Positions 10,865 through 20,904 of a DNA stretch of 64,000 nt are shown one piece after another. Below the pieces are notes generated by a model, which worked only from the letters and a program-made list of their open reading frames with translations, was not told where the DNA came from and did not search any database. Both the position numbers and the translations under genes were made by a program. The first letter of the stretch is position 1. Every line of letters starts with the position of its first letter. The DNA is from Desmodesmus armatus (taxonomy: Eukaryota; Chlorophyta; Chlorophyceae; Sphaeropleales; Scenedesmaceae). The stretch spans positions 124,001 through 188,000 of the forward strand of contig VIIQ02000142.1 of assembly GCA_007449985.2 (NCBI GenBank), written 5' to 3'.

Positions 10865-12838
10865 CCCCCCACCCACCAGTGCCAAGGACGACCTACTGCC
10901 CCTGGTGAGTAGTGGCCCATTGCTTCAACTTGAAGGTGCAGAGAGTCTCTGCACCTCCATGTAAAGGGACAAAATGTGTTTTTGCATGCAATGGCATGCA
11001 TCAACGGAGCTGGCTCCACCACCAAAGAAAGGAGGCACCCACAACATATGTACATGGCTGACACACCACTGCCATGTGCACTGTGCATTCCCCCCTCTCA
11101 TCTTGCAGGAGGCCCAGTACCCTGTATGCACAGCCCTACTCCATGGGCGGTAATGCAGCAAATGAGCAACAAACTGAGACTGTGCGTGTCTCAGCAGAGA
11201 CCGCCGCTGCGTGGGGAGGCCACAAAGCTGACTACAACCGGGAGTGGCCAGAATGCGTCGGTCGCTGCATCAAACGTGCCTGCGCTATGCTTTGGGACAC
11301 CCCTCGGTGTTGCCATGTGGCTCGTTACAACGGCAAGCACGGTGCCGCCTCCCCCTACATGAGCGAGCCTGAGCTGGCAGGTGGTGGCGTTGTTGATGGC
11401 GCACTGATGGGATATTGGGTCAACAACGAATTCTTTTGCAGAAAGTAACTGAATCCCGAGGATAAGTGTTTGAAGACGTCGCCCAGCCCTCTTGGGCTCC
11501 AGAAATATGAGTGACCGATGTGCCGGTTTTGGTTGTGGGGGAGTTGCGGGTATGGTTGTGATGGTGGAGGCAGTTGTTGGTATGGTCTTCAAGAGGAGAG
11601 TCAAACAAGCTTTGAAGAGGCCTTCTTTAGCCCATGATGGGTCGGATGGTGGGTGCTACAAGTTGTTAGCGATGCCTGATGGGGGCTGGTGTCTTGCCTG
11701 CTTGTGACGAGTGCGGCCAGACAGAGGGGCATGTGATAAAGGCTGCATGTGTGCTGTCTTCTGGCTAGCCCAGCCGGCGGCGGGTGATTTGATTGCCGAC
11801 AGATATGCCTTGAGCGAGTGAGCAGTACACGTGTGCAAGGAGGCCCTTGTGGTTGGGCCGCATAAGCCCTTGTTCCAAGGGCGGCTGGACATGATCATCT
11901 TGGTGGCTGCTGCGGCGGCGTGTGCTGAGCATGATGGGGTGTGGTGAAGGCTCATAACTCGTAACTTACCGGGGTGACCCGGTTGAGGTGTTCCAAGCAA
12001 AGGTGTGGCCTGAATTGCCAACCCAGCTTTGCGAGTGGTGCATTTGCACCATCTGCAGTGCATGCTGCCACTACTGTAGGCTGGCCACACCCTACCCCAG
12101 CCTAGCTAAGCGTGGACCAGTGGTGATCATCAGTGCTCTGACCGAGGGCTACTTCACACCTAGCCAGATGCTCTGGCTAGGGGGGCAAAACCAACCCAAG
12201 CTAGGGTGTCATCTGCCTAGTGGCAGTTAGTGACCGAGTGCAAGTGTGGTGCGAGGTCAGCAGAGAGTGTGTTGGGGTTGTGAAGTGTATGCTGATGACG
12301 GATGCAGAGCCGATGGGAGTATCTTGCGGCAATGGGATACAAGGGGGTGGATCCATTTTTTTGGATATGCTGATTGCATCAAGCGTAGGTGGTGTTGGAA
12401 GGGGGTCGATGATTAGTTCAGTTAGTTGCCTGCTGCAACAGCCGGCAGCAACTCTGATTGGTCAGTTTTGAGTCTGGCCATGCAACATCAAATCAAATCA
12501 AAGTAACACCTGTAGCTATGAAGGTCAAGATGGTCTTTGATGGGTTGTGCTCATACTCTCTGGCCATGCAACATGGCATTTGATGGGTTCTGCTCATACT
12601 CTCTGTTTTGATCCCTGTGTGCTGTGGGTCCCTCTGCAGAGTCAGATGATTTGATCCCCCAGAGTGGTAGCAGTGAGTGGCTGACATGAGCTCTTGTGTG
12701 CCTAGCTAGGCCTGCATGTTGTGTTGTTGACCAACGAAGCAGCAGTGCTAGTGGGTCCCACTGCGATGACAGCTTGATGATGCACAAGGCTTTCAAGACT
12801 TATATCGTGTGTTTGTGTTGTTGCTGCTGTTCATGCAG
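10865..12838. other. Repeat-rich accessory DNA
   Basis: Apart from the frame at 11074-11448 there is another modest open frame at 11988-12230 (Cys-rich near CEWCICTICSACC) with no recognised domain. From 12480 the sequence shows CAAATCAAATCAAAGT and CCTGTAGCTATGAAGG motifs, inverted relatives of 7265-7302, plus a duplicated CTCATACTCTCTGGCC-type block near 12550-12605. No RNA gene was seen. Confidence 0.4.
11074..11448 (+). CDS. Unrecognised ORF, 124 codons
   Basis: An open frame to the right of the LTR element ends in GYWVNNEFFCRK. From about residue 40 its composition is protein-like rather than low complexity, with WGGHKADYNREWPEC and several Cys residues. A CTTGCAG splice-acceptor-like site near 11108 would place the informative part in an internal or last exon. 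I do not recognise the family. The repeat-rich surroundings suggest it belongs to a transposable element or is the remains of one. Confidence 0.25.
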   Translation: MCTVHSPLSSCRRPSTLYAQPYSMGGNAANEQQTETVRVSAETAAAWGGHKADYNREWPECVGRCIKRACAMLWDTPRCCHVARYNGKHGAASPYMSEPELAGGGVVDGALMGYWVNNEFFCRK

Positions 12839-12852
12839 TTACCCTGAGATCT

Positions 12853-13689
12853 TTGGTGAGTACGCGCTGGTTCGATCAGCCTGTTCGAGTAGCCTGGTTC
12901 GATCAGCTAACACCCGCACAGCGCCAGACCCTCAGGGCGACCAAGGAAGCTGGACACGTCAGGTTCACCCCCAAGGCGCTGGCGCATGCTTTGCGCTTCT
13001 GGCCCACTTGGGTGGCTCAGCAGCAACAGCAGCAGGAGGAGCAGGAGCAGCAGGGTGCCGGCGGCAATGCAGCCAGCAGGGGCCACAGCCGGGCACGAGG
13101 CAGGGGCGGGGGCAGGGGTCGTGCACGTACGGGAGCAGCACCAGCAGGGGTACAGCCATTGCTGCACACACTTGAGTCCCACAGCAGCTGGGCGGAGTGC
13201 ATCAAGAATGCCTACAGTGGGCGGGTAACTCATTTTGCAGAGGTGCTTGTGACGCCGGCTGGGGTTGGGCAGAGCATACGGGTCACAGAGAGTACGCACA
13301 GGAGGGCTGCTGAGTTTTCGTGGGTGTTGTTGTCTGCAGATAGCTCACCAGCTGGGATGACCTTCATGAAGGTCGGCATGATTGTACAGCATGTTGATGG
13401 CAATGACAGGTCGCACACACTGCTGTATGGTTCTCTGCACACAAGTAGCTCAGCACACGGTCGTGCAGATGTCGACCCATTCATTGGCATGCCCGTACTC
13501 AGTGAGGAACCGGATAGGGCAGAGGCTGGCAGTCTGCCAGCTGGGTTCAAGGTCTGTGTGCCATGCCAGCAGGCAGCGTACAACATCACAGTACTGCAGC
13601 ACCCCTCGAAGGTTGGCATGCTTGTGTGCCTTGCACGGCAGCCGGATGCTGTCTTTCAGGCTGCAGGCATGTCTTGCCCTGGCAGTTGA
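12853..13689 (+). CDS. Unrecognised protein with Gln-rich and RGG-rich linker (last exon or unspliced ORF)
   Basis: An open frame of 278 codons ends at TGA 13687-13689. It has three parts: an N-terminal helix-like region (LTPAQRQTLRATKEAGHV), a Gln/Glu run followed by an Arg/Gly-rich segment (GRGGGRGRAR), and a C-terminal half of ordinary composition (TFMKVGMIVQHVDG, VPCQQAAYNITVLQHP). The frame has no ATG before about residue 169. A CATGCAG site ending at 12838 is a plausible 3' splice site, so the true start is probably in an upstream exon I could not locate. The RGG part would suit nucleic-acid binding. It could be a host gene or a transposon ORF; the neighbourhood favours the latter. I do not recognise a family. 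Confidence 0.45.
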   Translation: MVSTRWFDQPVRVAWFDQLTPAQRQTLRATKEAGHVRFTPKALAHALRFWPTWVAQQQQQQEEQEQQGAGGNAASRGHSRARGRGGGRGRARTGAAPAGVQPLLHTLESHSSWAECIKNAYSGRVTHFAEVLVTPAGVGQSIRVTESTHRRAAEFSWVLLSADSSPAGMTFMKVGMIVQHVDGNDRSHTLLYGSLHTSSSAHGRADVDPFIGMPVLSEEPDRAEAGSLPAGFKVCVPCQQAAYNITVLQHPSKVGMLVCLARQPDAVFQAAGMSCPGS

Positions 13690-14259
13690 GTGTGGTTCAT
13701 GGTCACCCTGATCAGGGTAACCATACGTTATGGGTTTGCAGAGCTGGTGTTGTGTATAAGGAATGCAGCAGTAAATAATTATTAGCTATGATGACTCATA
13801 TGTATGCATATATGTTCTCTTCAAGACTGACTGAGACGATGCCTCAGGGCAGGCCTGAGCACGTTGGACAGAGCAATGTAAGCAGAGGTCAAGCAACTTG
13901 TGAACACCATTACATGTGCAGCAGCCCCTCAAGGGTCACCAGAAGGGGTGTATGATGCCACTCAACAAGCCCAGCAGCCACACCACTTCAAGCTGCCTAG
14001 AAACTAGCCTGGTGGGGGGTTAGTAGGTCTATATACATCTTACTAACCTAGTAAGAGGCCTAGTAGCTACTCAACCACCCCTTAGTAAGCATCTACTAGG
14101 GGCCTAGTAAGTCAGTGGATGCGTTGGTAGGGTTGAGCTTCATAGCTACAGGTGTGCTACAGGTGTACTGTTGATTGGATTAAGATTTTGGTTGTGCCTA
14201 GGGTTGATGGAGGGCATAGAATGTCGGGCTGCAAGCGACATCTCTGCAGTGCACCAAAC
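13690..14259. other. No gene identified; small inverted and short repeats
   Basis: Directly after the 12853-13689 stop is a short inverted repeat (GGTCACCCTGATCAGGGTAA). From about 14005 to 14115 short CTAGTAAG and CCTAGTA motifs recur in both orientations. The CATAGCTACAGGTGT motif shared with the LTR interior lies near 14140. Confidence 0.4.
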
Positions 14260-14477
14260 ATGACAAAGATTAGGCGAGAGTACTCGCTTAATCTGCAGGA
14301 TTTGAGTGAAGCGTTTGGGCGTGACTGACAGTTGCTGCAAGAATTCAAACACCTAGGGCTCTATCTCGCCTTAGGACCTATGTGCTGCCCCTATCAGGGA
14401 CAGCAACGTTCCCAATCGGCCTTCAGCCTCTACTCTGCAAGTAAGCTGACTCGAGCAACAAACCATTACGTTTGTTG
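14260..14477. repeat. 218 bp segment repeated at 17845-18062 (copy A1)
   Basis: Begins ATGACAAAGATTAGG and ends ACGTTTGTTG. The second copy lies 3.4 kb away in the same orientation. The ends are not TG..CA and no target duplication was seen, so I do not call these LTRs. Confidence 0.8.
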
Positions 14478-17432
14478 GTCAGTACGTTCGTGGTCTCTGT
14501 GACACAAGAGGATACTTGTGGTGACTCCAGCTACGTTGCCTCACATCAGACACAAACGCCATGACCATACAAGTACGCACTTTCAAAGCCCCTGTTCGCT
14601 CCAGCTACAGCAGCAGCGGTTCACACGACCATTGCAGCACGCTCGGGGAGATCAGCCCTGACAAGAGCAGCAATGGAGACTTAAGATGAGATCCTTTCCC
14701 AGTTGCAAGTGAAGTAGTTCAAGGAGCCAGGTATGGCCACTGAATTCCCCTTCTTGGATGTGTGATCTCTTGTGTATGCCACCGTGCGTCGTGCCAGACC
14801 CATCAACGCCGACTAACGTCTTAGTTGGAAGACTTGATGGGCACAACGGGCAGGTGTTGAGGTATGTGGAGCCAGACGACTCCTCCACCCACTTGCCAAT
14901 CTTTGCCGATCTGTGTGCTCGATGTGGCATGAATGCCTGAAGGATACTTTGGCTTTCCTTTGAGGTGCATTATTGCAATGTATACATCAAGCCCACTCGC
15001 GTGCAGGCACGTTTTCGGTGAGCACTCTTGTCCTGTTACACTCTCTGAGCTGAACAGCAGCACAGAGCAGCACAGCAGGCCTCACACAGCGTACACAGCA
15101 AACATACGGCTCGGGGCTCCAGCCGTTTGTACATTTGCTTCAATACAACTACCACTCATATGCAGAACAACTGACTGCCCTGCTGATGTTCACCCTGCTG
15201 CACGACCACCCCACTCTTTTTGGGACCTGTTCCCCCTTGGAGCCGCAGGTCAGGTGTCTAGGGTCAGGGGAATCAGTACTGGTGCACACGTGTTTGGACT
15301 TGCCAAACCACAAGTTAGTTGCCGTGCTTGCGAGCCAGTGTGGTATACACCTGGCCAACGCGGCAGCAAGTGGAATGGAAGAGTACCATGACACAGCCCA
15401 GAATGGCCCTATCAGTTACCTTTGCACACAATACCTTGCCATGCTCTTTGTGGAAACATCCCTCTATTCCTGCCCACCACAAAGATCAATGCGGCTGACA
15501 GCAGCAGCAGTGAATACGTTGTGGAGTATGGAGGTGACCCAAGCAGCGTGTCAATAGAGGTCATTGCACTCACACCTGCATCCCTGGGCACCCCAGGCTT
15601 CCTGCTGGAAGTGGCGCTTTGACAAGTGGTGGTGGGAGAACCCACCTTGGGACAAGCAGTACGAGGGCCAGCAGGAGCAGCAGGTGTCCTGACTGCTAGT
15701 AAACCGTTGTTAGGAATGTTTCTAGCAAATTTTGTGGTGAACACTGTTCCAAAAGCAGACTTGTCCTGCCTAGTGGAGGACAGCTTATGCTCACATGTTG
15801 ACGATCGCTGGCCCTAGGTTTGGTGAACCCTGCTGACTGCAACTGCTCTGCTGACATGCCAAATACCAGCAGTTGAGCAAGCGTCAGTGTTGTGAAACCA
15901 CATGACATGCCCAGAGCCATATCAGACTCCGTCGACTGTAGCTCTCTGCCCCAACTGGACCAGATGCATCTGGTAGGCTATGCAGGTGCACCAAGCACGC
16001 CGCGGCGCACACCATAGCATACACGTTCTGCAGCCCTTTCCCAAAGCCATGCTAACTGATGTCGGATGGTTATCACGCGAATGGCTCCTGCAGCTGAACT
16101 AGTACCCAGAGCGATCTCCACTGCTATCGCCGGAGAGTCAGTAAAGCAAAATGCCTTCGCCTTAAACGATCTGTCGCTGGCATGAGAATAATATAACTGC
16201 TTCAAACCAAGGGAGGTTAAGCAGCCTGCCAGTCTATCTCAAGACTGCTGAACACCGATCGAAGTGGAACAACCCCGCCTCTGTTCTCGGAACATGCGAC
16301 CCGGGCAACAAGAAGCAAATGACCTACATAAGCGCACTCTCCTGTTATTCCTGCAACAACCCCGCCCAGGGCAGAAAGGTCGCCATGAAAGCAAGCAGGA
16401 TGTTCATGGACCTGCCTTGTGCAGGGCCCGCAAAGCATACCCAGCAGGCACCTTCCCACAAAATGCGTCAGAGCTGATGCGTCATTCACAGAATCCTCTG
16501 TTGAAATATGTGCGAGAAAAAACAGCCTAGTGTGGTTGAACGAAAGGCATGCGAGCACAGGAGTCCTTCCCATGCCTACGCCTCCTTCCCCACAGGTGCA
16601 TCAGCTTCTGGCAAATGCATGGAAACAAACCCTGCAGGCAACACTGCCAACGGCAGGCATCCGCCAGGCGGTAGCAACATGCCTTCCCTGTACGCATCAG
16701 CAAAGCATGTTGGACACCATGACCAGCAGAGTGTGTCCGCACTAATAGGCTGACACACATGTGCTGATTACAGATGTGCTGATTCCACAACTCTGTCCTG
16801 CCAGAGTACAAAAGACCTGCTCAAGACCACTGCTGAACATTGCCCAACAGGCATGACGGCTGGCACATTGGGTGTGACAAAGGAGGCCGGCACCTACTGC
16901 TGACACACCCGCTCTCTCTCTAGCGACCCCCCTCAGGGGTCACAAATACCTGTGGGACATCTGTTGGGCATCGCTAGAGTTGATTGGCATGCTGCGGCGC
17001 TTGGAAACCATTGCCCCTCAGGTGAGGGACGTCCCATGGCAGCAGAGCAACCCAACTGCCTCCTTATATAAGTCAACGTTAGGCGATCCTAACGCAACGG
17101 GAGTGGCGAGGGGGCCAAAGTGACAAAGCAGGGGTAAGTAGGCAAGACCTAACAATAGCACAGATGCTGCAGGGGTGACCGACACTCAGGCGGCAGCAAG
17201 AGGTCTGCACAAGAAAACCCTTGTTCAACACATGGGACATGAAACTCAAGATAACATATACAGGCACAAGCTATCGCTGATTTCGGGACCCTCAACCAGC
17301 GCTCGCATCTGTATTTAGTACAGAAGCACCTTTGTCCGGGGCCTGCCAGTCAACCCACGCTATAAGGCATCCACAGCCTTAGACGTTGGATGTAACGGCA
17401 GTTTGCGCGGCAGGCGCTGACGTAGAAAAGAT
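14478..17432. other. Repeat-bounded interval with short unrecognised ORFs
   Basis: Several adjoining open frames on the plus strand (14758-14940, 14933-15391, 15135-15557, 15422-15622, 15626-15817) have fairly protein-like composition. Examples are VLVGRLDGHNGQVLRYVEPD, EGYFGFPLRCIIAMY and LVAVLASQCGIHLANAA. Each ends after fewer than 155 codons and passes to another frame, as expected of a decayed coding sequence or unrecognised short exons. No family is recognised. From 15.9 to 17.4 kb I see no convincing gene on either strand. Confidence 0.35.
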
Positions 17433-17846
17433 CACTGGGGTAACTCTCTGAGTTAGTGTGTGAACTGCCACTACACACCACACCTAAACCCTTGCTCTGG
17501 CTACTAGGGTTTAAAGGCGGTGGCCAGCTACACTGACAACTGAACACATGATCGAGCTGACCACATGAGGCCCTGCAGAAGTGGCTCACTAGCAGGGCCA
17601 GAGCCATGCTCACTAGCCAGGCATTTTGGGATGAAGTGTGGACCCCTTTCACAGGGTGTTATGCGAACTGCTTTGCAGTGACTTGGCAGTTCACACACTG
17701 ACTCTCACAGCCAAACATCCTATACTTCGAGCGATGATGATATGGTGCCTTTATTATGACCAATGGCAGCTTCGGCTGTTGCTACAGCCTCATGGCTGAA
17801 ACAAACAAGGCAACTGATCTGAGCTCAAACGCGTTAACACTCAAAT
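17433..17846. repeat. 414 bp segment repeated at 18082-18495 (copy B1)
   Basis: Begins CACTGGGGTAACTCTC and ends AACACTCAAAT. Only the 218 bp A2 segment and 19 further bases separate it from B2. Confidence 0.8.
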
Positions 17847-18062
17847 GACAAAGATTAGGCGAGAGTACTCGCTTAATCTGCAGGATTTGAGTGAAGCGTT
17901 TGGGCGTGACTGACAGTTGCTGCAAGAATTCAAACACCTAGGGCTCTATCTCGCCTTAGGACCTATGTGCTGCCCCTATCAGGGACAGCAACGTTCCCAA
18001 TCGGCCTTCAGCCTCTACTCTGCAAGTAAGCTGACTCGAGCAACAAACCATTACGTTTGTTG
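17845..18062. repeat. 218 bp segment, second copy (A2)
   Basis: Matches 14260-14477 in length and at every position I compared. It sits between the two B copies and overlaps the end of B1 by two bases. Confidence 0.8.
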
Positions 18063-18081
18063 TTTACCATCCCAGCCCGCC

Positions 18082-18495
18082 CACTGGGGTAACTCTCTGA
18101 GTTAGTGTGTGAACTGCCACTACACACCACACCTAAACCCTTGCTCTGGCTACTAGGGTTTAAAGGCGGTGGCCAGCTACACTGACAACTGAACACATGA
18201 TCGAGCTGACCACATGAGGCCCTGCAGAAGTGGCTCACTAGCAGGGCCAGAGCCATGCTCACTAGCCAGGCATTTTGGGATGAAGTGTGGACCCCTTTCA
18301 CAGGGTGTTATGCGAACTGCTTTGCAGTGACTTGGCAGTTCACACACTGACTCTCACAGCCAAACATCCTATACTTCGAGCGATGATGATATGGTGCCTT
18401 TATTATGACCAATGGCAGCTTCGGCTGTTGCTACAGCCTCATGGCTGAAACAAACAAGGCAACTGATCTGAGCTCAAACGCGTTAACACTCAAAT
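18082..18495. repeat. 414 bp segment, second copy (B2)
   Basis: Matches 17433-17846 in length and ends. The order B1-A2-B2, with A1 standing alone 3 kb upstream, suggests serial segmental duplication rather than one transposition. The 18496-18990 interval after it shows nothing I can name. Confidence 0.8.
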
Positions 18496-18990
18496 CCTCT
18501 AGAGGTGTTGACTGTGCACGCACGTGCATTAGTGTTTTTGAATGTTGGGCACATGTGCACATGACCATCATAGGCTGTTTGTGACAGCTCATGGACCCAG
18601 TCAAGGATGTAACCCCTTCATGGGCCCGGCGGCTATACCCACAGCAGTTTTGATTTGTTGAGGAAAGCATCGCAAGTGGCGAATGAAGCAAATCAAGACA
18701 CTAATCAAAAGCAGAGCTCAGTAGGGTACAGTAGACTTCATGCACAAGGGCATAGCGACCCTTCCTCAACCCCACCACCTTTTGGCCTCTTTTTTTCAAC
18801 TACTCAGGTCTGACAGTTGACCATACTTCACAGGCAGCTCAGGTTTTCAAGCTCAAGAAGACATCAACACAACCAGCAAACATGCAGTTGATTTGCATTT
18901 CAAAGACTTCATCCATAGCTCTGCCCGGCACAGGACCATGACGCCCGGCGCAGGCACACAACAAAACCCTACAGCTGCACCCCACCATGC

Positions 18991-20852
18991 TCAGCTGGCT
19001 GCTGTTCCAGCCACACTTCCCTCACCACCACCACCAGCACCACCACCACCTCCACCACCGCCACCCTTCCCCTGCTGCTCCAACTGCTGCAGCTGCCACT
19101 GCCGCTGCTGCTCTATCTGTTCGTCCGTGAGGTAGTCCTTCCTGTTGTTCTTCTTATCCAAGTACTCCTGCCAGTCTGCCCGCTTCTCCAAGTAGTTGTA
19201 ACCAGGGGCCATCCACGCACCGGTGGCAGCATCAATGTACACCGGCTCAAAGGGTGTTTCACACGCCTGGTGTGAAGGGGGCGTGGATGACAGGCGCCGG
19301 GGTAGCATACACAGACGGTGTAGGGTACATAGTGTGGTGTACATGGTCCACAGCATGGTGGGTAGTCAATGTGTCGGGTTGTGGCGATGAAGGTTGGTAG
19401 GCGGAGAGTCCAGGGAGGGTCCAAGGGAGGGCCGCCGTGGCCGCCACATGCGTGGGAGAGTGGAGGAACACAACACGTCCAGGGTATCCGTGAGAATGAT
19501 GGATCGGTGCCACTGCAGGTTGTGCCAGTCTGTCTGTTTGTAAGCCATCGATCACTCCTGGTGGTAGAATGTCCTGTCGATGTAAGCCTGCCAGTCAGTT
19601 CGCTTGTTGTGGTAGTCAAGTGAGGGGGCCATCAGCTGTCCGTCAGGCCCCTCGTACACAGGCTCCCATGGCATGTCCCACTCCTGGGAGTGTGAGAGGA
19701 TGGTGGGGGGGGGGGAGGGGGAGTGAGCAGGGGAAGATGGCTGTGGAGGGGGTGTGATGGAATGCACATAAGTGCAATGTGCTTCCGAGGCATGTTGCAC
19801 CCCCGTAACAGGAGGTATCAACGAATAGCCAAGGGGGGGGGGGGGGAGCGCGGGGGGGGGGGGGGGGTCCCCTGCAGCTGTAGGGGTGTAGGAGATTGAC
19901 AGGGTCCTACATGATATTGCACTCCTAGTGGTGAGCAAGGGGGCGGGACGGGGGTGTGGTACAACAGCCAGGCTCCTGTTCGTGTACCGCCAGCACTTGT
20001 AATGCTGCCAGCCAACTGCTATTTCACTCATTGTTCACCCATGTGACTGCTCCCTCTCTGCTGTTCACCCATGTGACTGCTCCCTCTCTGCTGTTCACCC
20101 ATGTGACTGCACCCACCTGTGCGCGTCTGATCAGGTCTGGGTCACTCTCCAGCACCTCAGCTGCTGTTGTACCCATCGTTCACCATGTGACTGCACCGTC
20201 TCTGCCCCCCCCCCCCCCCCCCCGGCCACCCCCCCCCCCTTGAGTCGTGTAAAAGAAAGATTACAAAAAGGTTTAGATGCAACATACCATGTTGTTGTTA
20301 ATAATTTTTATGTATCTCGTTTTACAGAATATAATCCATAAAATTTTTATACCAATTTTTCTATTTTTGAATTTGGAAAAATTGGTATAAAATTTTTTTC
20401 TATTGATAGATTTCAAAAAATTTGAGTGTTTATGGTTTTTGCAATTCAAATAGAAAACAAACAAAAGAAAATTGTTTTTTTTTCAATAAAGCAAATGATT
20501 TTATGATTCTAAACATTTTTTTAGAAACAGACATTTTTTTTTCTTTCTAAAAACAAGTTTTTATTTTTTAAAAAAGCTTGTTTTAAACGATTTACAAAGT
20601 TCTTTTTTTTAGTAAAAAAAAGAAATTTTTGGGTATATTTTTCATAAGGATATGAAAGAAATTTTTTTTTATATTTGCTCTGCTGTTTTGCTTCTGTGCC
20701 AAAGTGTGTTGGAGAGTCCCCTGCCTCCTCTGTTGTTGGTACTGTAACATCTCCACTATTAGGGTAAGTGCTATGCCTTGGCATTGTGGCATGCTGATCA
20801 CTTTTTTGATTTGCTGATTGAGGAAGTGCTGTTGTTTGGAATGAGAACACAG

Positions 20853-20904
<52 letters not shown>

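Noticed and set aside
17433..18495. TRIM-type miniature LTR element formed by B1 and B2
   Set aside because: Shared sequence extends beyond any TG..CA boundary on both sides, and no target duplication flanks the pair.
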